Assembly: GCA_023053575.1 (NCBI GenBank)
Contig: JAKZAP010000011.1
Coordinates: 2,604,001 to 2,668,000, forward strand
Source: Branchinecta lynchi
Taxonomy: Eukaryota > Arthropoda > Branchiopoda > Anostraca > Branchinectidae
Direction: 5' to 3'
DNA length: 64,000 nucleotides
Shown here: positions 22,480 through 31,575 of the stretch, in pieces
How positions within the stretch are numbered: position 1 is the stretch's first letter
Layout: each line of letters begins with the position of its first letter
Program-made: the position numbers and the translations under genes
Notes under the pieces: model-generated
The model's input: only the letters and a program-made list of their open reading frames with translations
The model's database searches: none
Told to the model about the DNA's origin: nothing

Positions 22480-22665
22480 AATATATGATTTTTGTCACAT
22501 GAAGAGTAGTACGAAAAGTGGGATTCCAGTACACACACATTTGTCAAATGAAGAGTATTACAGAAAGTGGGATTCCAATGCACACACATTTGTCACATGA
22601 AGAGTAGTACAGAAAGTGGGATTCCAGTACACACACATTTGTCACATGAAGAGTAGTGAAGAATG
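22480..22665. repeat. Four tandem units of about 57-60 bp upstream of polymerase
   Basis: Units carry GTCACATGAAGAGTAGTAC and AAAGTGGGATTCCAGTACAC. They lie between the divergent two-TM and polymerase genes. The old element has an unrelated two-unit repeat at this place. Confidence 0.85.
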
Positions 22666-22731
22666 TGCGAAACCCGTGTACACATTTTTCTCACAGAGTA
22701 GTAAGGGAATAGAAATTCAATGATTTTCTTT

Positions 22732-22790
22732 ACGGCTGAGAAAACGCAGACGGGAGAAATTCATTAATAAAAATGTTCCCCTATTAAATA
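22732..22790 (+). promoter_or_regulatory. Conserved block upstream of polymerase start
   Basis: Nearly identical to 14286-14342 (TACGGCTGAGAAAACGCAGA onward). Together with CCCCTATTAAATAATG at the start codon it is the best candidate for the polymerase promoter. Confidence 0.55.
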
Positions 22791-25700
22791 ATGAATACTG
22801 CAGAGGTTATTCAGCTTTGTAAAAAGGTTATATCAAACAACAAAGCGGTTACACAAAGATTATCGCTATACACATATAATGAACAGCGGACTTATGCGAA
22901 AATTAATAAAATCAAAACAAATGGAGCTAAGAAACATGAAATAACAAATAATATAATATACCATCTTAATAAGTATATTTTGATAGCTGAAGATAAAATT
23001 AAAGTTGAACGCAGAAACGAAAGAACTCATAATAAGAACAGACCATCCGACTACAAACCAGAACCGAGATTACGAACCATTCTGGAAGATGAGATAAAAG
23101 AAAATAATATCACCATTACAAAACTAAAACAAGAATACAATGATAACAAAGAAAAAGAGACAAGTGAATTAAAGAAATTTCTGAAAAACAATAACCTATC
23201 AACTCGCGGAAACCGAGAAGAAGTACTAAAAAGAGTTGAAGAATACTATAATAATATTATTACCAAACATAAAGATTCCGTACAGAAAAATAGAGATATC
23301 ATAAGAGATCAAACAGAAAGACGTGATAACAGTAGACAGAAAGTAATCGATTTGTCAACTCTCTTTATAAATAAGAAACGGATTAAAGAAGAAACTACAA
23401 TTCCTAATTATTTATTTAGAACGGAAGAAGAACAACAACCTACTATCTCTAGGGAAAATGAGAATTTGTACACTGTAAACGTATCAGTTGAAAGCAATGG
23501 AAGAGATGAACATACTCTTATTGCTTTTACTTTCGCCGATTTACAGCGGCGGATGAATGAACTTTATCAGTATAGAGCTCAGTTTGTAACTCGTGTTATT
23601 TTCCATCGACAGGAGAATGATGAAGAAGTAGTAGTGTATTACAACAATACTTCTTGGATTTTAAATAAAAATAGCATTCTTACTCATAGTCATTTGAATG
23701 ATAATAACAAGAGAAGGAATTGATTATAGGATGACACGAATAGAATCTTACATGGGAGGAATGTTTAAAATACTGCCAGATTTCGTAAAAAATAAAAGAG
23801 CTTGCTTGAATATTGAAAATAACGACCAGAAATGTTTCCTTTGGTCTATCTTAGCAAATCTACATCCAGCTAAGGATCATCCGGAAAGAATTTCGAAATA
23901 TAACCAAATGAGAACGAATTTGATTTCGAAGGGGTTACCAACTTCCCAATGGATACTAAAGATATACACAAATTTGAAAATAGATACAACATTAAGATTT
24001 GTTTATTTCAAATTGAAAAAGAGAAAATTATCAGAAGTCATATACTAAAAAGTACAATCAATGGCAAAACAGCTAAACATGTTATTAATTTATTATATTT
24101 CGATAATCATTATGTACTGGTAAAGGATCTGAGCAGATTCGTTGGTCCTCCAATATCTACAAGACAAAAAAAGACATACCTCTGCACTTTTTGCGGAAGG
24201 CATTTTACAAAAGAAGAACAATATGAAAAACATGAGTAAAAATAATTGCGAAGATCCTGATATTATAATGCCTCCTGAAGGTTCAAGTATACAATATAAA
24301 AATATTGCAAAACAAATGAAAGTAACTTATTGCATAATAGCAGACTTTGAGTCTTATAACGAAGAATACAATCAGGTAAACGGAAAGAAAACAATAAAAG
24401 TGGTCAAACAGAAACCATTTGCTTACGGATTTCAGGTATGCTGTTCCTTTGATACAAACCAGAACAAATACTACGATTATTTCGGTGAAGATGCTGCAGA
24501 ACATTTTGATAAAACCGTTACGAAAGCATCCACAGAAATTGCAAACAAATATGAAAGCAGACAAAGAAACCATACTTATACCAATGTAGAAATTACCGAA
24601 AAATGGAAAAATCTAATGAATAAGACTTGTCACATCTGTACAACTGAAATTACTGAAAATCCTCACTTTGATCACGACCACATGACAGGAGAAGGTAGGG
24701 GATTTGCTCATGCTGAATGTAATATGAAATACAGGATTCCTAGGCATATCCCGGTAGTAATGCATAATTTATCAAAATATGACTCTCATTTATTTGTTAG
24801 AGAATTGATACCTGATAACGGAATTTTTGAAAGTGCAGAAAGTTTCATCTCATTTTCGAAATCAATAAGTATTACAAAAGCTGATACGAAAATAAAATAT
24901 GAGATGCGGTTTATAGATTCAATTAGATTTATGGCTTCATCTTTAGACAAACTATCAGCAAATTTAGCAACATGTGATTGCAAAGTACCTTGTAATCATC
25001 TAAGACAGAATTTCAAATTCACATCTAACAGCTTCAAAAATGACGATGAATTCAAAGAAATAATTAAAAAAGGGGTGTATCCCTATGAATTCGTAGATGG
25101 TTTCGATAAAATGAAATGTACAAAGCTACCATCAATAGAAAGCTTTTATTCTAGGTTGACGGGGAAAGGTATTGACAAAAGTGATTATAAAAGAGCGGTA
25201 TCTATATGGAAGCAATTTAACTGTGAAACTTTACTTGAGTATACCAAGTTGTACCTAAAAATTGATGTGTTAATTCTATCAGATGTTGTGGAGAATTTCA
25301 GGAACGTTTGTATACATAATTATGATCTGGATCCACTTCATTACTTCTCAGCTCCAGGACTAACATGGGATGCTTTCCTAAAGCATTCGAAAGTAGACTT
25401 GCCGTTATTCTCAAAGGAAGACATGTATACCTTTATAGAAAAAGGAATAAGAGGTGGTGTATCCCAATGTATAAAAAGATACGCAAAAGCAAATAATAAA
25501 TATACAAGTGATTATAATAAGAATAAGCCATCTAATTATTTAGTGTATTTGGATAAAAATAATTTATATGGGTGGGCGATGTCGCAGAATTTACCAGCGA
25601 ATGATTTCCAATTCATTTCCATACCGGATGATTTGAAAGAAAGGAATGAATACGAATCAATCGAGTATTACAACCATCTAAAAACTCATATCAAGTCGGT

Positions 25701-27071
25701 GATTACGATTAAGATGTAGGTGCTATATATGAGGTAGATTTAGAATATCCAAAAGAACTACACGAATTACGCAAGGATTTACCATTAGCACCCGAACACT
25801 TTAACGGTAAGCTATGTACCACAGTATTAGATAAAACCAACTATGTAGTTCACCACAGGAATCTAGAATTCTATTTACAAAAAGGTTTGATATTGAAAAG
25901 AGTACAGAGAATACTAGGATTCACTGAAAGTGCTTACTTAAAAGGATATATAGACCACAACACAGCACTTAGACCTAAAGGTACAAATGATTTTGAAAAG
26001 GACTTCTTTAAACTGATGAATAATGCTTGCTTTGGAAAAACTATGGAAAACGTAAGGAAGCGAGCGGATATGGAAATAATAACGGATGATGCAACAAGAG
26101 AAAAAATAATAAAGAAACCCAACTTTAAATCTGAAATAATATTCAGTGAAAACTTTTCAGTAGCAAGAATGTCAAAGGAAAAGATAAAATTAGACAAACC
26201 AATGTATATCGGCTTTGCTGTATTGGAACTATCCAAGTTATTGATGTATGAATTCCATTATGATTATATGAAGCCTAAATATGGAGATAAAATTGATTTG
26301 TGTTATATGGACACTGATTCTTTCATATATGATATTAGAACTGAAGATTTTTATCAAGATATCAAACAGGATTTGAATGAGAGGTTCGATACATCTGATT
26401 ATGCGAAAGATAATCCATATGGGTTTGCTAGTGTAAATAAGAAAGTGATAGGAATGATGAAAGATGAATTAGGTGGACAGGTTATGACAGAGTTTGTTGG
26501 ATTACGATCACCAGAACTCTGGTTCAATCGGTACTTTCGACACAGATTCCTTAGAAGTATGATTGAAGTAAATATTGTGGTAGTTTGATCTCTCATCTGA
26601 ACTAAAGGTTGTGTTTGTTTTGGGATCCCAATACCTAAGTGTACGTAAGTGGAGGGATACCTATGACATCGCAAAAGTTGTCTGTCTGTCTCTGAGCGAG
26701 ATAACTCTCGAAGGGAATGAGATATTTTGATGAAATTTGGTGGGAAGGTCCTTTGGGTCAAGGGAAAGGTCGACTTCATACATGAGAAAGTATATGCTTA
26801 TTTAAAGGACAACCAAGACCCTTCAAAAGCTAGCAAAAAACTGACAGGAATAAAAACCAATATAGTTAAAGATAAAATTACGATTCAAAACTATAAGGAT
26901 GTACTGTTTGGTAAAACGGAAAACCTTTCTATAACCCAGTATAACTTAAGATCATACAAGCACTATATGTTTCTAGAAGAACAGAATAAAAAAGCGTTAG
27001 ATCCTAAGGATGATAAAAGGATAGTAACAAGCGATAAAATACACACTTTACCTTTAGGTTATAAACATTAA
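22791..27071 (+). pseudogene. Protein-primed DNA polymerase B (Polinton PolB), several frameshifts and an insertion
   Basis: Large replicative polymerase. The first 310 codons (22791-23723) are open and contain two SAP-like helix pairs (about residues 25-45 and 115-145). The frame is then broken by a deletion of about 53 bp near 23712, small deletions near 23905, 24235 and 25710, and a 270-bp repeat insertion at 26513. Visible domains in order: CFLWSILANL region; CxxC/His knuckle (YLCTFCGRHF); exonuclease (ADFES, then HNLSKYDSHLF); an HNH/EndoVII-like insert (CHIC...DHDHMTGEGRGFAHAECN); motif A-like NNLYGWAMSQ; motif B KLMNNACFGK; motif C YMDTDS. It ends at TAA 27069-27071. Catalytic residues are kept, but no full-length product is possible. 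Confidence 0.93.
26513..26783 (+). mobile_element. GGGATCCC-family fragment inserted in the polymerase gene
   Basis: About 270 bp absent from the same place in the old element (18091). It contains TTTTGGGATCCCAATACC and the GTGGAGGGATACCTATGACA segment typical of the family's end, preceded by unrelated sequence. It shows that the family was still moving after the younger Polinton formed. Confidence 0.75.
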
Positions 27072-27235
27072 ATTCAAGTACCTACTTAATAAATCCAAGT
27101 ACCTACTTAAAAAATTCAAGTACCTACTTAAAAAATTCAAGTAACTACTTAAAAAATTCAAGTACTTACTTCAAAACTTCAAGTACCTACTTCAAAACTT
27201 CAAGTATATACTTAAAATATTCAAGTAAATCTCAT
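27070..27235 (+). repeat. Tandem repeat, about 23-bp period, 7-8 units
   Basis: Units of AATTCAAGTACCTACTTAAA between the polymerase stop and the ATPase start. CAAGTA...TACTT gives each unit an imperfect inverted repeat. The region is deleted in the old element. Confidence 0.9.
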
Positions 27236-27258
27236 AATGAAAAATTCTTCCTAAATAA

Positions 27259-27926
27259 ATGAATGAAAAGGCGCCAATCAAAGTGTATGATTTTAGCGAA
27301 AAGAATAACTATCAGAACAAACACGAACTTGCACCTCAGTGGCCATTTAGATTATTAATTTGTGGAAGTTCTGGAACAGGAAAAACCAATTTACTCTTGA
27401 ATTTAATTTATGAATATATTTGTTTCAACCGAATATAATTGTATGCAAAAGATCTTGAAGAAGATAAATATAAAGATCTCATAACCAATTTAACCACCTT
27501 GGAATCAAAATGTAAAACGAATATTGTAACCGTAAGTAATGACCTTAATGATATTATTGATGTTGACGATCTAGACCCTAAATACCAAAACTTGATTATC
27601 TTTGATGATTTTGTTACTGAAAAAGACCAGAAGAAAATAGAAGACTTATTCATAAGAGGAAGAAAGAAAAATGCCTCAATTGTTTATTTATCACAGAGCT
27701 ATCATAAAACCCCAAAGGTGGTAAGACTTCAATGTAATTACTTCGCATTCTTTCAGTGCCCTAATCCAAAAGAAATAAAATTAATCAGACAAAATCATAT
27801 AGACAATGATAACTTTATGAAACAATTCGAGGTTGCAACCAAAGGCTACGGATTCTTCTTTGTTGATTTAAAAACAAAGATAAAGATCTGATTTATAGGA
27901 AAAACTTTGAAAAGTTTACTAGATAA
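27259..27926 (+). pseudogene. Packaging ATPase (A32/FtsK-HerA type) with one nonsense codon and a frameshift
   Basis: Genome-packaging ATPase of about 220 codons. The start ATG follows CCTAAATAA. Walker A GSSGTGKTN near residue 38 and Walker B NLIIFDDFV near residue 115 are intact. TAA at 27436-27438 interrupts it where the old copy reads a Tyr codon, and one A is missing from a run near 27880, shifting the last codons. The stop of the original frame is TAA 27924-27926. The two copies have different lesions. Confidence 0.9.
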
Positions 27927-27942
27927 TTTCGTTCTGTTATAA

Positions 27943-28668
27943 ATGAATAAATTTGGTAATGTTGGAAAAAAGGTTAGTAACGAATCGAAAGTTACTGACG
28001 AAAATGGTAAGATTAACCTACATGATAGACGAATTATAAATTTAGGTGATGCCAAGGCAGACAAGGATGCTATTAGCTTAAGATCTTTGACTGTGATTAT
28101 GAATCAATTTAAAGAACAAATGACTGCAGGACAAGTGCAAGCCAACCAATACTTTAGCGAAGATATCAACAGATTAACTGCGATAGATGATTCTCCTGAT
28201 AATTTGTTGGTAAGGAACAAAGATAAAGGGTTATTCGTAAAACAAACAATTGGAGTTAGTGAAAAAGAACTTGATGCTGGGGATAAAGTAATCACAAATG
28301 TTCAAGATCCTAGAAACAAACATGATGCTGTTAATTTAGGAACGTTAACTACGTATCTTTTAGATTTTGACAAAAAGCTCGAAAACCAACAAGCCCTTAG
28401 CAAAAGTATTGAAACGAAGATTGGCGACCTTAGCAAAAGTATTGACAAAAAGCTTCTTGACCTTAGGAAAAGTATTGACAAAAAGCTCGAAAACCAACAA
28501 AAAATGAGCAGTAATATTAGTTCAAATGATTTGGACCAAGATCTGCATATCAATGGTATTGAAAGAGCAGTCGTAAACATTTTAAAAAGGCTTTTAGAGC
28601 AAAAACCTGTTGATCAAGATTTTATTAAGAAAACAGAAGACTTCATGAAAACTAAACTAAAGAAATAA
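27943..28668 (+). CDS. Fibre-like coiled-coil protein, candidate virion attachment/fibre protein
   Basis: 241 residues, intact, start in TTATAAATG. Two copies of a short motif known from phage and viral tail-fibre proteins are visible: INLHDRRIINLGDAKADKDA (residues about 25-45) and VITNVQDPRNKHDAVN (about 115-130). A heptad-like coiled coil follows (SKSIETKIGDLSKSIDKK and repeats, about 145-195), in which an SKSIDKKL unit is tandemly repeated. There is no signal peptide or TM. A fibre or spike role is an inference from this architecture and its place between packaging ATPase and virion genes. Confidence 0.6.
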   Translation: MNKFGNVGKKVSNESKVTDENGKINLHDRRIINLGDAKADKDAISLRSLTVIMNQFKEQMTAGQVQANQYFSEDINRLTAIDDSPDNLLVRNKDKGLFVKQTIGVSEKELDAGDKVITNVQDPRNKHDAVNLGTLTTYLLDFDKKLENQQALSKSIETKIGDLSKSIDKKLLDLRKSIDKKLENQQKMSSNISSNDLDQDLHINGIERAVVNILKRLLEQKPVDQDFIKKTEDFMKTKLKK

Positions 28669-28698
28669 AATTTATATGATAAATTAATTTTCTAATAA

Positions 28699-29247
28699 AT
28701 GGTTGAAACATTTGAGTATACAGTTTATTTATCAAAGCTTCAGAAAGGAAAGCTGAAGAAATGTTTTGGTGCTAAACAAAAATGTCAGATACGTGTTAGT
28801 CACAGTAGACAAAATGAACGAGAACCAGTCAAGTTACTTTTAAGTAAACGACAAATTGATAAAATTGAAACATGTAAAATGAATAATAAGGGTTGTGACA
28901 TAGATGTATCATACAAGCAGATGAGAGAAGCGATTCAAAAAGGTGGATTACTTCCATTCTTAATACCGTTAGCTGTAGCCCTTGGTAAGGCAGCTTTAAC
29001 AAGCGGAGCTGCTGCTTTGGGTACATTCGCTGGTAAGAAATTGGTGGATAACATAACCAACACAGGTGGGGCGCTTACACTTCCTGGAACACAAAAAGTT
29101 GTGGGACGTGGAAGACCTAGGAAGGAGGATACCACAGGTGGCGAGCTTACACTTCCTGGAACGCAAAACGTTGTCGGTCATGGGGTACGTGGTAGACCTA
29201 AGAAGCCAAAAAACGGGGACATCAAAAAAGAAGCAAAAGTAAAGTAG
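28699..29247 (+). CDS. Minor virion protein: basic N-terminus, hydrophobic segment, AT-hook repeats
   Basis: 182 residues, ATG in TTTTCTAATAAATGG. The N-terminal part (VYLSKLQKGKLKKCF; KLLLSKRQIDKIE; DIDVSYKQMREAIQKGG) is a repeated strand-helix pattern commonly seen in a Polinton ORF of unknown structure. Residues about 85-115 (LLPFLIPLAVALGKAALTSG) form one hydrophobic, possibly membrane-active segment. Two repeats of GG(A/E)LTLPGTQ(K/N)VVG follow, with AT-hook cores RGRPRK and RGRPKK, so the tail may bind DNA. It stops at TAG 29245-29247, but an in-phase slippery heptamer at 29208-29214 could direct ribosomes into the protease frame. Confidence 0.7.
   Translation: MVETFEYTVYLSKLQKGKLKKCFGAKQKCQIRVSHSRQNEREPVKLLLSKRQIDKIETCKMNNKGCDIDVSYKQMREAIQKGGLLPFLIPLAVALGKAALTSGAAALGTFAGKKLVDNITNTGGALTLPGTQKVVGRGRPRKEDTTGGELTLPGTQNVVGHGVRGRPKKPKNGDIKKEAKVK
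29208..29214 (+). promoter_or_regulatory. Candidate -1 ribosomal frameshift site (A AAA AAC)
   Basis: In the minor-protein frame the codons read CCA AAA AAC GGG, which places A AAA AAC in the exact X XXY YYZ phase. A -1 slip leads through 18 open codons into the protease frame, in which GPLTNFDI precedes the annotated protease Met. The same heptamer in the same phase is at 20114-20120 in the old element. I see no obvious strong stem-loop downstream. Confidence 0.5.
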
Positions 29248-29270
29248 GGCCTCTAACTAATTTTGATATT

Positions 29271-29603
29271 ATGGATGCATTAGGGAGTATACCACAGTTT
29301 CGAGGTGTTTTCTCTTTAGATACGCTACCCAAACATATAAACGATTCGGAATGTGGTGTAATCAACTATGACAAACGTGGAATTCCTGGAACACATTGGG
29401 TTGCCTATTGTAATCTACCTGAATCCCCCTATGTCAAATTTTTCGATTCTTTCGGTATTCCTCCAGGAAAAGAAATAGTTAAATATCTAAAAACTTCAAA
29501 GAAAAAAATAGCTTATGAAAATCTTGCTGTTCAAAATATAGATGAATTAAACTGTGGTTTTCACTGCATTTCCTACATCCAGCGGAAAATGAAGGGTTGG
29601 TAG
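29271..29603 (+). CDS. Adenain-like cysteine protease (maturation protease)
   Basis: 110 residues from the first ATG. The catalytic set of adenovirus-type (C5/Ulp1-like) proteases is visible: His in GTHWVAY, Asp/Glu region FFDSFGIPPG, Gln and Cys in QNIDELNCGFHCISY. It probably processes virion proteins. The open frame extends upstream of this ATG to about 29200 and includes GPLTNFDI, a segment that precedes the protease in other Polintons. The corresponding codon in the old copy is TTG. The true N-terminus is therefore probably upstream, and the frame is -1 relative to the minor protein gene. It ends shortly after the Cys helix, so the C-terminus may be truncated. Confidence 0.85.
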   Translation: MDALGSIPQFRGVFSLDTLPKHINDSECGVINYDKRGIPGTHWVAYCNLPESPYVKFFDSFGIPPGKEIVKYLKTSKKKIAYENLAVQNIDELNCGFHCISYIQRKMKGW

Positions 29604-29634
29604 CTTTTCGTTTGAGAAAATTGTTTTCTAATAA

Positions 29635-29787
29635 ATGGAGATTTATTGTATGAAATGTAAAAAGAGCACTGACACTGAATCAATGTTTAAGGCAGTGTCA
29701 CAAAAAAATAATGTTCCAATGCTGAAAGGTAATTGCGTTATCTGTGGTTCAATGAAAAATCGCTTTTTAAAAAAAACCTCAACGTAG
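29635..29787 (+). CDS. Small zinc-ribbon protein
   Basis: 50 residues, ATG in TTTTCTAATAAATGG. Two CxxC pairs (YCMKCKK and NCVICGS) form a zinc ribbon of a type that is common as a tiny ORF in Polintons and large DNA viruses. The last codons run through an A8 tract (TTA AAA AAA ACC) where the integrase frame overlaps, so this ORF could also be the N-terminal part of a frameshifted integrase. Confidence 0.8.
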   Translation: MEIYCMKCKKSTDTESMFKAVSQKNNVPMLKGNCVICGSMKNRFLKKTST

Positions 29788-30701
29788 AAACAGATATTTT
29801 AAAGACGTATTGTTCTAATTATTCAGGTGTTGATGATATTTACAGAAAATTAAAAGAAAATGGTGTTAAGGTTTCCAAGGATAAAATAAAAAATGTGTTG
29901 CAAAATGAGAATGTGTATACGTTACACAAACCTTGCTATCATAACTTTGAAAGGAGGCTAGTGTATGTTCACTATGTTGATGAGCAATGGCAAGCTGATT
30001 TAGTTGACATGCAGAAATATAAAACAGAAAATAATAAAACAAATTACATTTTAACTGTTATTGATTGCTTTAGTAAATATGCTTGGTGTATCCCTCTGAA
30101 AGACAAAACGGGTGCTGAAATAATAAAAGCATTCAGTGTTATATTTAAAGAAAGAATTCCTAAGAAACTACAAACTGATAAAGGTAAAGAATTTGTGATG
30201 AGAAATGTTCAATCTTTTTTGAAAAATAACGATATACACTGGTTTGCATCTGAAAGCGAATTGAAAGCACAAATCGTTGAACGGTTCAATAGAACGCTGA
30301 AAGACAAGTTTTGGAAATATTTTACTCACAACAACACTAGTAAATGGATTGATATTTTACCTGTATTCGTAAATAATTATAATAACTCCTATCATCGCTC
30401 AATACAAATGAAACCAATTGATGCTAGTAAAAAGGTAAATCAGAAAAAGGTTTACAATGCTTTGTTTCCTCCAGTAGATGACTACAAAATCACAGGAAAC
30501 TCACAGAGTCACAAAGTCAAAGTAGGGGATTTAGACAGAATTAAAAAAGAAAAAAGTGTTTTTGATAAAGGATATTTACCTAATTATACGGATGAAGTAT
30601 TTCAGATAGCAACCATCAGACCTACCATTCCCATTACTTATGAAATATCTGACAAAAGTGGGGAATTAATTCAAGGAGGGTTTTATGAAAAAGAACTTTA
30701 A
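29733..30701 (+). CDS. Retroviral-type DDE integrase (Polinton integrase), no ATG start
   Basis: Integrates the element. The open frame is 323 codons and intact. An N-terminal His/Cys-like segment is not evident; a helical domain (GVDDIYRKLKENGVKVSKDK) precedes the core. Catalytic Asp in QWQADLVDMQ, second Asp in LQTDKGKEF, Glu in IVERFNRTLK, spaced as in DD(35)E cores. The C-terminal SH3/chromo-like segment contains DRIKKEKSVF. There is no ATG in frame before the first catalytic Asp, and the preceding zinc-ribbon ORF overlaps in the +1 relative frame, so the natural start is by frameshift, by a non-ATG codon, or lost. Compared with the old copy it has five extra residues before VGDL. Confidence 0.92.
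   Translation: MRYLWFNEKSLFKKNLNVETDILKTYCSNYSGVDDIYRKLKENGVKVSKDKIKNVLQNENVYTLHKPCYHNFERRLVYVHYVDEQWQADLVDMQKYKTENNKTNYILTVIDCFSKYAWCIPLKDKTGAEIIKAFSVIFKERIPKKLQTDKGKEFVMRNVQSFLKNNDIHWFASESELKAQIVERFNRTLKDKFWKYFTHNNTSKWIDILPVFVNNYNNSYHRSIQMKPIDASKKVNQKKVYNALFPPVDDYKITGNSQSHKVKVGDLDRIKKEKSVFDKGYLPNYTDEVFQIATIRPTIPITYEISDKSGELIQGGFYEKEL
29769..29775 (+). promoter_or_regulatory. Candidate -1 frameshift site (A AAA AAA) between zinc ribbon and integrase
   Basis: Codons TTA AAA AAA ACC of the zinc-ribbon ORF contain A AAA AAA in X XXY YYZ phase. A -1 slip enters the integrase frame directly, four codons before the zinc-ribbon stop. The A8 run is kept in the old element. A simple indel in a homopolymer is the main alternative. 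Confidence 0.4.
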
Positions 30702-30735
30702 AAATTTATTATGAAATAAAATTACTTGTATATAA

Positions 30736-31572
30736 ATGGATTCAAGACGCTTGAGTGATATGTTATCGGATATAATGAAGAACAGAGAAATTCAGAGAAG
30801 CAAGGTTCAACAAAATGAGATGGAGAAGGCAGGATTTCGGGAATATGCTTCAGAATTAAACGCTCCAGTTATTATAGCACAAAAAGAAAACACTAAAGAT
30901 ACCATCAAAAAATTACAAGAAAACACTGAAATGATCATAAATAAACTACAGGAAGGTGATGATAGTTCAAGAACAAGGCTTCTCCAGATAGGTGAAACGA
31001 ATCAACCATATCAGCTTCCAGTTTCAGAGGTAGAAATGCAGTCAACAGAATCTACCGCTTTAGAAGCATCTCCAGATTTACCAACAATTATAAAAGTTGA
31101 TATGAATCAAGGTGTTGATAAAGATTTATTAAAAGCACTTAATGTGAAATATAGAGATAATCATATAAGATATAAAGGAGAATATTTTGAGATGCCTCAT
31201 TTTTACTTTGATAACCCAGGGAATATAGAAGATGCTTTGGCTGAATTAACACCTATAAGTCAAAGTTATGGTGGTTTGAAAAGTAAAAGTAGTTCGAATA
31301 AGTATGATAAAATTATTTTATTTATACAAGACTATAAGGATAGATTAAAAAAAATTCAATCTAGTAGACCCTTTATCAAACAACAAGGAACTGGAATATT
31401 TATGAATTGCGATGAAATGATTTCAAAATTATACACTTTGATAGGTAGCAGAGTAAACGGAAATACATCTGATGAGGTGAGAAATGAAGCTATTGATATT
31501 TTGGATTCGTTAATGCGAAATAAATTTCTTACGAAGAGATATTACAATTCAATATATAAAAAATATTTCTAA
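30736..31572 (+). CDS. Conserved Polinton protein of unknown function
   Basis: 278 residues, intact, ATG in CTTGTATATAAATGG. The N-terminal third is charged and coiled-coil-like (MLSDIMKNREIQRSKVQQNE; KDTIKKLQENTEMIINKL). The middle has a low-complexity linker (QPYQLPVSEVEMQST). The C-terminal half (KYRDNHIRYKGEYFEMPHFY to NSIYKKYF) looks globular and is the part best conserved between copies. Similar ORFs lie between integrase and minor capsid genes of other Polintons. The function is unknown; virion assembly is a guess from position. Confidence 0.7.
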   Translation: MDSRRLSDMLSDIMKNREIQRSKVQQNEMEKAGFREYASELNAPVIIAQKENTKDTIKKLQENTEMIINKLQEGDDSSRTRLLQIGETNQPYQLPVSEVEMQSTESTALEASPDLPTIIKVDMNQGVDKDLLKALNVKYRDNHIRYKGEYFEMPHFYFDNPGNIEDALAELTPISQSYGGLKSKSSSNKYDKIILFIQDYKDRLKKIQSSRPFIKQQGTGIFMNCDEMISKLYTLIGSRVNGNTSDEVRNEAIDILDSLMRNKFLTKRYYNSIYKKYF

Positions 31573-31575
31573 TAA

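Noticed and set aside
27070..27235. CRISPR-like array
   Set aside because: Units are contiguous tandem repeats without unique spacers, in eukaryotic mobile DNA and with no cas genes.
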